Source of the DNA: Gracilimonas amylolytica | GTDB lineage: Bacteria > Bacteroidota > Rhodothermia > Balneolales > Balneolaceae | DNA length: 64,000 bases | NCBI RefSeq assembly: GCF_002911695.1 | Contig: NZ_PQBS01000037.1 | Span: 411,871-475,870 of the forward strand | Reading direction: 5' to 3' | In this document: positions 43,020-52,705 of the stretch, one piece after another | Position numbering within the stretch: position 1 is the stretch's first letter | Layout: every line of letters begins with the position of its first letter | Made by a program: the position numbers and the translations under genes | Notes under the pieces: generated by a model | Database searches by the model: none | What the model saw: the letters and a program-made list of their open reading frames with translations, nothing else | Told to the model about the DNA's origin: nothing

Positions 43020-44459
43020 ATGCACATCGTTCATCTCAGTGCAGAATGTTATCCCGCTGCCAAAGCAGGCGGACTCGCAGATGTTGTTGGTTCATTACCC
43101 AAATATCTGAATCAGATCGGGCTTCATTGTGAAGTGGTTATCCCGAAGTATCATAACCCATGGATAACTGAACAAAACTTCGAACCTGTTCATGAGGGAA
43201 CCTTTAAAATGGGGGCTGAGGAGGTGCCATTTTCGGTTCAAAGACTAAAAGATGATAAACTCGGATTTCCTTTTTATGTGATCGATATCCCGGGGAAATT
43301 TGACCGGCCCGGAATTTATATTGATCCCTGGTCGGGGCACGGATACTGGGACGAGCTGGAACGCTTTGTGAGTTTTCAGATCGCCTCGCTGGAGTGGCTG
43401 AAGGTACGCGAAGAGCAACCTGATCTCATCCACTGCCATGATCACCATACGGGGTTGATCCCCTTCATGACCTCTCAGTGCAATCGCTACCGGGATATGA
43501 GTGACATTCCGACGGTTATCACGGTTCATAACGCAGAATATCATGGTGTGCATGATATTGAGAAGTACCGTTTGTTACCGGCTTTCAATATTGATCAACT
43601 GGGATTGTTAGACTGGGATGGCAGGCTTAATTCGCTGGCGGCCGGGTTGAAATGTGCATGGAAGATCACGACAGTTTCCAATAATTACATGAGTGAACTG
43701 TCTGAGAGCAGTAATGGTCTTGAAATGTTGTTTCAGCAAGAAAGACCGAAATCGACGGGTATTGTAAACGGTATTGATACGGAGGTCTGGGATCCTGCGA
43801 CAGATGAACTGGTTGAGCATAACTTCAGTCACCGCAATCGAAAGAAGGGTAAAAGCCTCAATAAAAAGTTTTTATGTGAGCATTTTGATCTGAACCCTAA
43901 GCATCCTACGGTGGCATTTATCGGACGTTTGGTTCGGGAGAAAGGGGCTGATCTATTGCCTGATCTGTTCAGGCAGGTGATATATTCTGATCAGGAAGTT
44001 AATTTTATTTTACTGGGAACGGGTGATCCACAGTTGCACCAGATATTTACTCAGATGGAAGGCGCTCATATGGGGTATTTTGATGCCACGTTGGAGTATA
44101 ATGAGAAGCTTGCCCATCAGATCTATGCCGGCTCAGATTTCATCATTATGCCCTCAAGGGTTGAACCGTGTGGGTTGAACCAAATGTTTGCCATGCGATA
44201 TGGAACGGTACCAATAGTAAGGGCCGTTGGAGGATTAAAGGATACGGTAAAAGATATATCAGAAGAAGACGGCTATGGGATCACTTTTGAGGATTTTAGT
44301 TTGGAAGCAGCTTCAGAGGCAATCAGTCGGGCTGTAGATCTTTACAAAGATTCTCAGAAATATTCAGACGTCTTGAGTAGAATTATGAAGCTGGATTTCT
44401 CCTGGAAGCGTTCGGCCAGGGAATACGAGGAAATGTATAAGTCATTATTAAAGAAGTAA
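43020..44459 (+). CDS. glgA: Glycogen (starch) synthase, ADP-glucose type
   Basis: 479 residues, GT5 family. Transfers glucose from ADP-glucose to the growing alpha-1,4-glucan. KAGGLADVVGSLPKYL near the N-terminus is the ADP-glucose binding signature; IHCHDHHTGLIPFM, TVHNAEYHG, NGIDTEVWDPATD and PSRVEPCGLNQMFAMRYGTVPIVRAVGGLKDTV complete the GT-B site. It lies 10 bases before glgC, so they form a glycogen operon. A TAATTTTG element at 42915-42922 fits a -7 box about 100 bases upstream. Confidence 0.95.
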   Translation: MHIVHLSAECYPAAKAGGLADVVGSLPKYLNQIGLHCEVVIPKYHNPWITEQNFEPVHEGTFKMGAEEVPFSVQRLKDDKLGFPFYVIDIPGKFDRPGIYIDPWSGHGYWDELERFVSFQIASLEWLKVREEQPDLIHCHDHHTGLIPFMTSQCNRYRDMSDIPTVITVHNAEYHGVHDIEKYRLLPAFNIDQLGLLDWDGRLNSLAAGLKCAWKITTVSNNYMSELSESSNGLEMLFQQERPKSTGIVNGIDTEVWDPATDELVEHNFSHRNRKKGKSLNKKFLCEHFDLNPKHPTVAFIGRLVREKGADLLPDLFRQVIYSDQEVNFILLGTGDPQLHQIFTQMEGAHMGYFDATLEYNEKLAHQIYAGSDFIIMPSRVEPCGLNQMFAMRYGTVPIVRAVGGLKDTVKDISEEDGYGITFEDFSLEAASEAISRAVDLYKDSQKYSDVLSRIMKLDFSWKRSAREYEEMYKSLLKK

Positions 44460-44469
44460 TAAGGGTATT

Positions 44470-45744
44470 ATGAAAAGTTCATCCGTTATATCAGTCATAT
44501 TAGGAGGGGGAAGAGGAACACGCTTATTCCCATTAACAGATCATCGGTCCAAACCGGCCGTACCGGTTGGTGGTAAATACCGTTTGGTGGATATCCCGAT
44601 CTCAAACTGCCTTAACTCAAACATCAGACGGATCTATGTGCTGACACAATTCAATTCAGCCTCGCTGAATCGGCATATCAAGAACACCTACAATTTTGAT
44701 GTGTTCAGCAGTGGTTTTGTGGATATCCTGGCGGCTGAGCAAACCCCGGATAACACCGGTTGGTTTCAGGGAACGGCCGATGCAGTTCGCCAATCTCTTC
44801 ACCATATGGCCAACCACGAACATGATCACGTGCTGATCCTTTCAGGTGATCAGCTCTATCAGATGGACTACCGCAAGATGCTAGAGCGCCACAAGGAAAA
44901 TAATGCTGATTTGACCGTCGCTACCATTCCAGTTAATGCGGAGGATGCCACCGGTTTTGGTATCATGAAGACCAACAAAGAAGGTGTGATCGAAGATTTT
45001 GTGGAAAAGCCTTCCATTGAAGAATTGGATGGATGGAAGTCGGAAGTCCCGAATCAGTACAGCTCTCAAGGCAAGAACTACCTGGCATCGATGGGGATCT
45101 ACATCTTTAATCGTGAGGTGCTGAACAAACTTTTTAGTGACAATCCCGATGCCATCGATTTCGGAAAAGAGCTGATCCCGAAATGTGTGCACGGCGACCA
45201 AAAAGTATGCAGCTATGAGTTTGGAGGCTATTGGACCGATATCGGGACCATCAAATCATTCTTTGATGCCAATCTATCCCTCGCTGATACGATTCCGGAA
45301 TTCAATTTGTATGATAACGAAAATTTCATCTACACAAGAGCTCGTCTGCTGCCGCCATCAAAGCTGAGGGGTACCACGCTTGAACATGCATTGGTGGCTG
45401 AGGGTTGTATCATTGAAGCAAGCCGCATTGAACGGTCAGTGATCGGGATCCGGTCAAGGATCGGTAAAGGAACCTCCATCGAGAACTCCATAGTAATGGG
45501 TAACGATATATTCCAGGCCAGAGAAGATATTGACAATGCCGGACCTGATAAGCCTGCTATGGGAATCGGGCAGCGGTGTTACCTAAGCAGTTGTATCATA
45601 GATCGCAACGTAAGGATCGGAAATGATGTGCGGATCGTTGGTGGTGACCACCTTGAGGATGGTGATCACAAATACCACTATGTGAGAGATGGGATCGTGA
45701 TCGTGAAAAAGAAAACCACCATCCCGGATGGGACAACGATCTGA
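44470..45744 (+). CDS. glgC: Glucose-1-phosphate adenylyltransferase
   Basis: 424 residues. Makes ADP-glucose from ATP and glucose-1-phosphate, the regulated step of glycogen synthesis. N-terminal GGGRGTRLFPLTDHRSKPAVPVGGKYRLVDIPISNC (nucleotide site), WFQGTADAVRQ, SGDQLYQMDY, FVEKPS, then a left-handed beta-helix C-terminus (GRIEnSVIGIRSRIGKGTSIENS-type hexapeptides). Follows glgA closely; terminates at the hairpin shared with sucD. Confidence 0.95.
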   Translation: MKSSSVISVILGGGRGTRLFPLTDHRSKPAVPVGGKYRLVDIPISNCLNSNIRRIYVLTQFNSASLNRHIKNTYNFDVFSSGFVDILAAEQTPDNTGWFQGTADAVRQSLHHMANHEHDHVLILSGDQLYQMDYRKMLERHKENNADLTVATIPVNAEDATGFGIMKTNKEGVIEDFVEKPSIEELDGWKSEVPNQYSSQGKNYLASMGIYIFNREVLNKLFSDNPDAIDFGKELIPKCVHGDQKVCSYEFGGYWTDIGTIKSFFDANLSLADTIPEFNLYDNENFIYTRARLLPPSKLRGTTLEHALVAEGCIIEASRIERSVIGIRSRIGKGTSIENSIVMGNDIFQAREDIDNAGPDKPAMGIGQRCYLSSCIIDRNVRIGNDVRIVGGDHLEDGDHKYHYVRDGIVIVKKKTTIPDGTTI

Positions 45745-45777
45745 TTTCTGAACAGATCCAAAATTTTAGATAAAATA

Positions 45778-45807
45778 AAAGCCTCAACCCGAAAGGGAAG
45801 AGGCTTT
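45778..45807. terminator. Bidirectional terminator between glgC and sucD
   Basis: AAAGCCTC (45778-45785) pairs with GAGGCTTT (45800-45807) around a 14-base loop. Minus-strand read-out continues TATTTTA, plus-strand TATAGTTTCTT, so it serves the convergent genes, better for sucD. Confidence 0.7.
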
Positions 45808-45833
45808 ATAGTTTCTTAAGCGAACTAAAGGTT

Positions 45834-46709
45834 TTATGCAGTTTCCAGCATTTTCTTCAGTGTCATTCCGATCTCAGCAGGACTGTCAACTACTGTAATA
45901 CCTGAAGCAGCCAGAGATTTTTTCTTCTCCTGGGCAGTTCCTTTACCGCCTGAGATGATAGCACCAGCGTGCCCCATACGTCGCCCGGGAGGAGCTGTTG
46001 AACCTGCGATAAAGGCCACAACGGGCTTATCACAATTTTCCTTGATCCATTCGCCGGCTTCCTCTTCAGCGGTACCGCCGATCTCCCCGATCAGTACGAT
46101 CGCTTCCGTATCCGGGTCATCGTTCAATAACTTAACGGCATCGAGGTGAGTGGTTCCGATAACCGGGTCACCGCCAATACCGATGGCTGTGCTTTGCCCC
46201 AAACCTTCTTTGGTGAGCTGGTCAACAGCTTCATAAGTGAGCGTTCCGGAACGGGAGATCAATCCAACCTTACCGGGAGTAAAGATATTTCCGGGCATGA
46301 TACCAACTTTGGCTTCGCCTGGTGTAATAACACCCGGGCAATTAGGGCCGATCAATGTGGCACCGTGACTCTTCACGATCTGCTTGGCCACGATCATATC
46401 CTTGACCGGAATACCTTCGGTAATACAAATTATGGTTTTGATGCCTGCAAAAGCTGCCTCGGTGATAGCATCACCTGCAAAGGCAGGGGGCACAAAAATA
46501 ATGGATGTGTTGGCATCTGCCTCTTTAACGGCATCAGCAACAGTGTTAAAAACAGGTCGGTCTAAATGGGTTTGTCCGCCTTTTCCGGGAGTTACACCAC
46601 CAACTACATTGGTGCCATACTCGATCATTTGCTCCGCATGAAAGCTACCTTCACTACCGGTAATTCCTTGTACGATCAGGCGGGTATCATTTCCAACTAA
46701 TACGCTCAT
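45834..46709 (-). CDS. sucD: Succinate--CoA ligase (ADP-forming) subunit alpha
   Basis: 291 residues from the ATG at 46709; an upstream in-frame TTG at 46730 is less likely. Couples succinyl-CoA cleavage to nucleotide phosphorylation in the TCA cycle. CoA-binding Rossmann domain ([21 protein letters not shown]), GGVTPGKGG, and the phosphohistidine His247 in [15 protein letters not shown]. The beta subunit sucC is not in the window. Convergent with glgC. Confidence 0.95.
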   Translation of the reverse strand: MSVLVGNDTRLIVQGITGSEGSFHAEQMIEYGTNVVGGVTPGKGGQTHLDRPVFNTVADAVKEADANTSIIFVPPAFAGDAITEAAFAGIKTIICITEGIPVKDMIVAKQIVKSHGATLIGPNCPGVITPGEAKVGIMPGNIFTPGKVGLISRSGTLTYEAVDQLTKEGLGQSTAIGIGGDPVIGTTHLDAVKLLNDDPDTEAIVLIGEIGGTAEEEAGEWIKENCDKPVVAFIAGSTAPPGRRMGHAGAIISGGKGTAQEKKKSLAASGITVVDSPAEIGMTLKKMLETA

Positions 46710-46932
46710 CTTGTCTTTTTTGAGGTTCAAATTTGGGGTTGGGAATATAGCATCATTAAGAGCGAATTGAAATGCTTATTTGTAAATGAACGTATAGTTT
46801 TGACAGGGAGAAGAAAATTTTTCGATGAACCTCGGTCGATACTTAGTAAATCTCATCATACTTCAAATGAACTACACAAATCTGATTTATGTTTAATGTG
46901 TGGATACAAGAAAATCATAAACAAGGAGAATT

Positions 46933-47139
46933 ATGAGTCTTAAGAATAAAACCCGCAAAGAACTGGAAGCAAAGATCGAAGAGATAGAGCGACTCATTCA
47001 TAAAAAAGGGGTAGGTTCTGATTATTTATCACGTGCAGAAAGAATCCAAAGAGATCTCAACCTTGCACTAATTTTAGGTGGAACCGCAGCCATATTGGGA
47101 GCAGCTGCCTGGAGCATCTATAAAATGAGAGGCGAATAA
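46933..47139 (+). CDS. Small single-pass membrane protein, unknown function
   Basis: 68 residues. N-terminal charged amphipathic helix (MSLKNKTRKELEAKIEEIERLIHKKG), then one transmembrane helix (about 43-62, LALILGGTAAILGAAAWSIY) and a short basic end. A good Shine-Dalgarno, AAGGAG, six bases before ATG 46933, supports translation. Unknown family; the shape resembles small inner-membrane stress or assembly proteins. Confidence 0.7.
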   Translation: MSLKNKTRKELEAKIEEIERLIHKKGVGSDYLSRAERIQRDLNLALILGGTAAILGAAAWSIYKMRGE

Positions 47140-47231
47140 AGAGAACCGATAAATACTCTTTAAATAAAGATCGATTTTAAGTCTGTTTTAAGAATTTTAA
47201 AGTTTTCATAGGCAATCTTTTCCTTCTTTTA

Positions 47232-47261
47232 TTGTTTTTTTGTTGGTTGAATGTATCTTTG
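47232..47261 (+). promoter_or_regulatory. Bacteroidota-type promoter upstream of the choice-of-anchor B gene
   Basis: TTG at 47232-47234 and TATCTTTG at 47254-47261, separated by 19 bases, match the -33 TTTG / -7 TAnnTTTG pattern. The inferred start of transcription is about 47268, giving a leader of some 35 bases to the ATG at 47304. Confidence 0.5.
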
Positions 47262-47303
47262 AACCGACCAACAAAATTTATCAAGCAATAAATATACCTT
47301 CCT

Positions 47304-49670
47304 ATGAGACGATCCTTGTACGTAATTCCATATTTAATTTTAGCCCTGTTTTATACTTCAGGGCATGCACAAACAACAGCTGACGGCGAAGCTGAACCCA
47401 TGCAGGGTTTTGCCCGGGCCGTTGACATATCCAATGATGTAGTTTTTATTGGGGAACCTTCTAATTATCATCAGCCGGGTATTGTTTACCTGTATGCCAA
47501 AAATGGTTCGGAATGGATGGAGCAAACTCAGCTTCAGGCTTCTGACGGTAAGATAGGCAACAATTTCGGCGCGGTACTTTCTGCTGATGCAAATCAATTA
47601 CTAATAGGTGCACCCGGCGCGAATGAGGGTAATGGGGCGGCCTATTATTTCCAAAATGAAAATGGAGAATGGAGTGAAAAAGGCATGCTCTCACTTGATG
47701 CAGAAGGCACCTCATTTGGTTCGAGTGTACTACTGAAAGGCGATCATGCTTTTATTGGTGCTCCTGATCATGCAAATGGTACCGGCGCGGTTGTTGTGTA
47801 CCAAAACAACAATGGAGACTGGAGCGAAATGGCCACTATTGTCAATCCTGATACAGCCGGTTCCGGATTCGGTTCAACCCTGGCGATGGCAGATGGTGAA
47901 CTGGTTGTTGGAGCCCCACAGCGTTCAGGCGGGAATGTTTATGTATTTGAGAATTCAGGTACTGAATGGAACCTGACAGCCACTCTCAATAGTAACCAGG
48001 CTGATGAACGCAGCCTATTTGGTTCTACAGTTAACACCAATGGTCAGCAGATCTTTGTGGCAGCACCACGTCAGAACAGTGCTTCAGGAGCTGTATTTGT
48101 ATTTTCTAAGGATGAAAATAACGGAGAGTGGGCTTCTGATGGTCGCCTGGTCGCCTTTGATGCACAGAACTGGTACATGTTTGGCGGTGCCATCGAGTTT
48201 TCAGGCAATAGCGTATGGATCGGGGCACCAAATGCAGATGGCGGAAATGGAGCCATCTACGAATTTAATTCGGATGATTCTGGAAACTGGATCAGTGCTC
48301 AGAAAATGAGGTCCGATCAGGAAGAAGGCGCGAATTTTGCCGGAACACTGGCTGTGGATGGAAACATTGCCGTGGTTGGTTTAACCGGTGCAGACTATGG
48401 AGCGGGTTCTGCTGCCATCATGGAACAGGATGAGAATGGAAGTTGGTCAACACAAAAAGTATTGATGGGTGAAGGAGATGATATTCTGGAGCCGATCACC
48501 GGCGGAGCTGTAGAGTGTGAAGACGGTAAAGCCGGGATCTATGGATGTGAAAATGTAGATCTTGTGGCATTTCTGCCTATCAGTGAGATCGGTGGTGAAC
48601 GGGGTGTACGCCTGAATGATATGTGGGCCTGGGCCGATGAAGAAACCGGCAAGAATTATGCGATTGTTGGCCGAAATGAAGGAACTTCATTTGTAGACGT
48701 TACTGATCCGCAAAATCCGGTGTATATTGGTAATCTGCCAATGACCGAAGGCTCCCGTGCCAATGTGTGGCGAGATATGAAAGTGTACAAGAACCATGTA
48801 TTTGTGGTTGCCGATAATGCCGGAGAGCACGGCATGCAGGTTCTGGACCTGACCAAACTGCGAGAATTTGACGGAGAACCGATGCTGTTTGAGGAAGATG
48901 CGATCTATCGCAACATCAACAGTGCTCATAACATCGTGATCAACGAAAGCACGGGCTTTGCCTTTGCCGTTGGTAGCAGCGGCGGTGGCGAGACCTGTGG
49001 CGGTGGACTCCATATGATAAACATTCAAGATCCCAAAAACCCAACATTCGCCGGGTGTTTTGCCGATCCGTCAACCGGACGTTCAGGTACAGGGTATTCA
49101 CATGATGCGCAGTGTGTGATCTATGATGGTCCTGATGAGGACCACAAAGGCAGTGAGATCTGCTTCGGTTCCAATGAGACTGCCGTTAGTATTGCCGATG
49201 TGACCGATAAAGATAATCCGGTAGCTCTTTCAACAGCTTCATATCCGGATCATGCCTACATCCATCAGGGATGGTTATCAGAAGATCAGCGGTATTTTTT
49301 CCAGAACGATGAGCTGGATGAACTGTCCGGAAACGTAGATCAAACCCGTACATTGGTCTGGGATGTCAGCGACCTGGACGATCCACAATTTGTGGTAGAA
49401 TTCTTTGTAGAAAGTCCTTCGTCTGACCACAACCTGTATATCGAAGGGAATACCATGTATCAATCCAACTACTCAAGTGGTTTACAGGTGATCGATATCA
49501 CGGATCCGGCTTCTCCGGAACGAGTCGGTTACTTTGATTCTCATCCATTTGAGGAAGATGGACCCGGTTTCCCCGGAACGTGGAGTAACTATCCGTACTT
49601 TGATGACATTGTATTGATGACAAGCTCCAACGAAGGACTGTTTATCTTAGATACTAATCGGGACGACTAA
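47304..49670 (+). CDS. Choice-of-anchor B family secreted protein with FG-GAP/integrin-like repeats
   Basis: 788 residues with a signal peptide (LYVIPYLILALFYTSGHAQ). Residues about 30-390 hold six or seven FG-GAP/integrin-alpha-like blades (FGAVLSADANQLLIGAPGANEGNGAAYYFQ, GSVFG/AVVGLTG motifs). A cysteine-rich segment (ECEDGKAGIYGCENVDL) leads into the C-terminal half with LVIVD-type repeats (SFVDVTDPQNPVYIGNLP, GLQVIDITDPASPERVGYFDS), the hallmark of the choice-of-anchor B family. There is no sorting motif at the C-terminus, so it is secreted or non-covalently bound. Possibly a calcium-stabilised extracellular adhesin or enzyme; function unknown. Confidence 0.85.
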   Translation: MRRSLYVIPYLILALFYTSGHAQTTADGEAEPMQGFARAVDISNDVVFIGEPSNYHQPGIVYLYAKNGSEWMEQTQLQASDGKIGNNFGAVLSADANQLLIGAPGANEGNGAAYYFQNENGEWSEKGMLSLDAEGTSFGSSVLLKGDHAFIGAPDHANGTGAVVVYQNNNGDWSEMATIVNPDTAGSGFGSTLAMADGELVVGAPQRSGGNVYVFENSGTEWNLTATLNSNQADERSLFGSTVNTNGQQIFVAAPRQNSASGAVFVFSKDENNGEWASDGRLVAFDAQNWYMFGGAIEFSGNSVWIGAPNADGGNGAIYEFNSDDSGNWISAQKMRSDQEEGANFAGTLAVDGNIAVVGLTGADYGAGSAAIMEQDENGSWSTQKVLMGEGDDILEPITGGAVECEDGKAGIYGCENVDLVAFLPISEIGGERGVRLNDMWAWADEETGKNYAIVGRNEGTSFVDVTDPQNPVYIGNLPMTEGSRANVWRDMKVYKNHVFVVADNAGEHGMQVLDLTKLREFDGEPMLFEEDAIYRNINSAHNIVINESTGFAFAVGSSGGGETCGGGLHMINIQDPKNPTFAGCFADPSTGRSGTGYSHDAQCVIYDGPDEDHKGSEICFGSNETAVSIADVTDKDNPVALSTASYPDHAYIHQGWLSEDQRYFFQNDELDELSGNVDQTRTLVWDVSDLDDPQFVVEFFVESPSSDHNLYIEGNTMYQSNYSSGLQVIDITDPASPERVGYFDSHPFEEDGPGFPGTWSNYPYFDDIVLMTSSNEGLFILDTNRDD

Positions 49671-49689
49671 AACCCATTTAAAATAATCT

Positions 49690-49739
49690 GGCAACTTCGG
49701 AGTTTTCGATGTGAAGACCTCTGAAGTTGCCTTTTTTTT
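49690..49739 (+). terminator. Strong intrinsic terminator
   Basis: GGCAACTTC (49690-49698) pairs with GAAGTTGCC (49723-49731), with additional GAG/CTC pairing inside, followed by eight T residues. It ends the choice-of-anchor B transcript; the following gene starts just beyond it. Confidence 0.85.
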
Positions 49740-49752
49740 ATTCATTATAGAG

Positions 49753-50832
49753 ATGAGACTCATGCGAATATTATCACAAATTTTAGTAGGTGCAGCACTT
49801 TTTCTTTTTGGGACAGTGACACTGTTTGCTCAGGTAAGTCAGCAACCACAGTATATGTATGTTTGTAATCAGGGATCAGCTACGATCACCGTGATCGATA
49901 CCTCTACCAATAAGATAGCAAGTACAGTGGATCTAAAGGATCTAGGCTTCTCAGCCAATGCCAAGCCCCATCACGCGGTTGCCGAAAAGGATGGATCCTA
50001 TTGGTATGTCACGCTGATAGGTGAGAACCGGGTGTTGAAATTTGATCGTAATAACGAGCTGCTGGCATCTGTGGAACTAGAAGTACCGGGGTTGATGGCT
50101 ATGCATCCATCTAAAGATATTTTGTATGTAGGGCGATCCATGAGTGCAGTCAACCCGCCACAAAGTTTTGGTGTGGTGAACCGAACGGATATGGAAGTCA
50201 TGGATGAGGTGGGGCTGTTTTTTACCCGACCTCATGCAATAGCTGCCGCACCGGAAGGTGACTGGATGTACATCGGAAGTTTGAGTGAGAATCAGATCTA
50301 TACCACCAATATTGACACGGAAGAATCGGATCTGGTGAACATACCGGGGCAAACACATACCTTCGTGAATTTTGCGATCACTCCGGATGGTAAAACCATG
50401 ATCGCAACCGGTCAGGTATCCGGACAGCTATTGTTTTTTGATATTGCTGACCCGGTGACACCAAAGCTGACCGGTAATATCAGCGTTGGGGCACAACCGT
50501 GGCACCCGGTGATCTCAGCTGATGGAACATACGCCTACTTCGCAAATAAACAAGATCACAGTGTGAGTGTGGTAGATCTTGGAAAAAGAGAGGTGGTTAC
50601 AACCATAAAAGGCGAGGGGCTTGCACAACCTCACGGTGCCGCACTCTCAGATGATGGGAGACATCTCTATATTACCAATAACAATCTGGATGGCACCTAC
50701 AACCCTGAAGGAAGGGATGATATTGAGAACCTGCCAGGAACGGTGGTCATCATAGATACCGAAACCAATCAGATCATAAAAGTGATCGAAGTAGGGCGGT
50801 ACCCTTCAGGAATCGGCACAAACATTCGTTAA
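49753..50832 (+). CDS. YncE-like beta-propeller protein (secreted)
   Basis: About 359 residues. I start at ATG 49753; ATG 49762 is also possible, and more upstream starts fall in the terminator. Signal peptide ILSQILVGAALFLFGTVTLFAQ. Six or seven propeller blades with YVTN-type repeats: MYVCNQGSATITVIDTSTNKIASTVDL, PDGKTMIATGQVSGQLLFFDI, SADGTYAYFANKQDHSVSVVDLGKREVV. Such proteins resemble YncE or nitrite-reductase d1 propellers; no heme ligand or catalytic group was identified. It follows the choice-of-anchor B gene and precedes a VCBS lipoprotein, both similar propellers. Confidence 0.8.
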   Translation: MRLMRILSQILVGAALFLFGTVTLFAQVSQQPQYMYVCNQGSATITVIDTSTNKIASTVDLKDLGFSANAKPHHAVAEKDGSYWYVTLIGENRVLKFDRNNELLASVELEVPGLMAMHPSKDILYVGRSMSAVNPPQSFGVVNRTDMEVMDEVGLFFTRPHAIAAAPEGDWMYIGSLSENQIYTTNIDTEESDLVNIPGQTHTFVNFAITPDGKTMIATGQVSGQLLFFDIADPVTPKLTGNISVGAQPWHPVISADGTYAYFANKQDHSVSVVDLGKREVVTTIKGEGLAQPHGAALSDDGRHLYITNNNLDGTYNPEGRDDIENLPGTVVIIDTETNQIIKVIEVGRYPSGIGTNIR

Positions 50833-50858
50833 GAAGCTTTTTAAACAACTATTTATTT

Positions 50859-52667
50859 ATGTCTCGAATCATCCCAATTGCGTTGATATCTCTTTTTGTT
50901 ATTTCGGCCTGTGCATCTTTGGAACCGGCGACAAATTCTAATCTGAGGGTGAATGGAGAGTACAGGCAGGAAGTGGCTCCTTTTCCCTTTTTTGATGAGA
51001 ACGGTGACCCTATTGATTTTCCATTTTTAGGTGGATTCAATGCCCCCAGGCCTCAGTTTGTAGATATCGATGCGGACGGAGACTCGGATCTGTTTGTGCA
51101 GGAAAATACCGGAAATCTAAAGCACTTTGAGTACAGGGGAGAAACAACAGGATTTCCCCTTATCTGGAAAACAGACAAGTATAAAGGTCTGGATATTGGT
51201 GAATGGTTTAGATTCGTGGACCTGGATCAGGACGGTGACTTTGATCTGTTGACTGAACAGCCATACAGCTACATTCGGGTCTATCGAAATGAGGGGAATG
51301 CCACGGATCCGGAGTTTGAATTGGCTGTAGATTCTTTACGTGACACCCGTGGTGAACCGATCTTTTCAGACCGCCAAAACATCCCTAATGTCACAGATAT
51401 TGATAATGATGGCAATCTGGATCTGTTTATCGGACGCCTCGATGGGACATTGACACGTTATGAATCAGTAGGTCAGGATGAAAACGGTATTCCCCGTTTT
51501 GAGCTGGTGAATCAACGTTTTGAGAACATTGAGATCGTCAAGCAGTTTGGAACCATGCACGGTGCCAACACCATGGCCTTTATGGATATTGACGGGGATG
51601 GTGATCAGGATATCTTTTGGGGTGACTTCTTTGAACCGAGTGTATTGCTGCTTGAAAACAGAGGTACACCTTCCAATCCTGAATTTCAGGGAGAACCAAG
51701 ACCGTTTCCGGTCGGTGATCCGGTACAAACAAGCGGATATAATGCCCCAACCCTCACTGACTGGGGAAAGGATGGAGATGTTGACCTGTTTCTGGGTGTA
51801 CTTGGCGGAGCTTATAACGCCAATCAAACCCTCGCTGAAAATTTTCTTTTTTACGAGCAGACCGGCAGTGGAACCTATGAACTTATAACTCAACAATTTC
51901 TCAGAAACCTGGATGTTGGAAATGAAAGTATTCCGGCGACCGGGGATCTTGACGGGGATGGAGATCTGGACCTGATGCTTGCCAACAAGATCGACCCCTT
52001 CAACAGAAATTCATCGATTGTATATCTATACGAAAACAGGGGAACCAAAACATCTCCTGAATACCATCAAAATGGGACATTGGAACTCCCTGATGCTTAT
52101 CATTATGCTCCCACTTTGGAAGACCTTAATGGTGATGGTCTCGATGATCTGTTGCTCGGAAGGTGGAGAGGAGGTGTGGCTTATTATGAGAATAAAGGGG
52201 GCACGTTTGAATTGATAGAAGAAACAATTTTGGAACTGCCTCGCGGAAGCAATGCTGTACCGGCCATGGCAGACCTGGATGGAGATGGCGACCTGGATGT
52301 GATGGTGGGAGCATCAGGCGGCAGTGTAGCTTATTTCGAAAATATCGGAACGCCCGACGAACCAGAATTCCAGATTGTTGAAGATGCTTTCAGCAATGTG
52401 GAAGTCCGCCATAGAAGTGCTCCCGCTTTTTATGATGTGGACGGTGATGGGGATATGGACTTGTTCCTCGGTTCAAAAGTAGAAGGCATTAAATTTTATC
52501 GAAATATTGGAACCAAGGAACGCGCAGAGTTTAAAGCCGAAGCCTTGCCCATCAATATTGAAGTTACCCAGTTCAATTCTCCCCACTTTGCCGACTTGGA
52601 TGGAGATGGAATCATGGAGTTTTTATCGGGAAATAAGGAAGGGGGAATTATCTATTTTAGACGATAG
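50859..52667 (+). CDS. VCBS/FG-GAP repeat lipoprotein
   Basis: 602 residues. Lipoprotein signal with lipobox VISAC (Cys18). About nine VCBS/FG-GAP repeats with calcium loops of the DxDxDGDxD type (DIDADGDSDLF, DIDGDGDQDIF, DLDGDGDLDLM, DVDGDGDMDLF), so it is a calcium-binding beta-propeller, probably on the outer membrane surface. Homologous repeats occur in adhesins and sugar-binding proteins; the ligand is unknown. 26 bases after the YncE-like gene, so probably co-transcribed. Confidence 0.85.
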   Translation: MSRIIPIALISLFVISACASLEPATNSNLRVNGEYRQEVAPFPFFDENGDPIDFPFLGGFNAPRPQFVDIDADGDSDLFVQENTGNLKHFEYRGETTGFPLIWKTDKYKGLDIGEWFRFVDLDQDGDFDLLTEQPYSYIRVYRNEGNATDPEFELAVDSLRDTRGEPIFSDRQNIPNVTDIDNDGNLDLFIGRLDGTLTRYESVGQDENGIPRFELVNQRFENIEIVKQFGTMHGANTMAFMDIDGDGDQDIFWGDFFEPSVLLLENRGTPSNPEFQGEPRPFPVGDPVQTSGYNAPTLTDWGKDGDVDLFLGVLGGAYNANQTLAENFLFYEQTGSGTYELITQQFLRNLDVGNESIPATGDLDGDGDLDLMLANKIDPFNRNSSIVYLYENRGTKTSPEYHQNGTLELPDAYHYAPTLEDLNGDGLDDLLLGRWRGGVAYYENKGGTFELIEETILELPRGSNAVPAMADLDGDGDLDVMVGASGGSVAYFENIGTPDEPEFQIVEDAFSNVEVRHRSAPAFYDVDGDGDMDLFLGSKVEGIKFYRNIGTKERAEFKAEALPINIEVTQFNSPHFADLDGDGIMEFLSGNKEGGIIYFRR

Positions 52668-52705
52668 TGATCGTTATAAACATCCGGTATTTAAACAAAA
52701 GTGTT

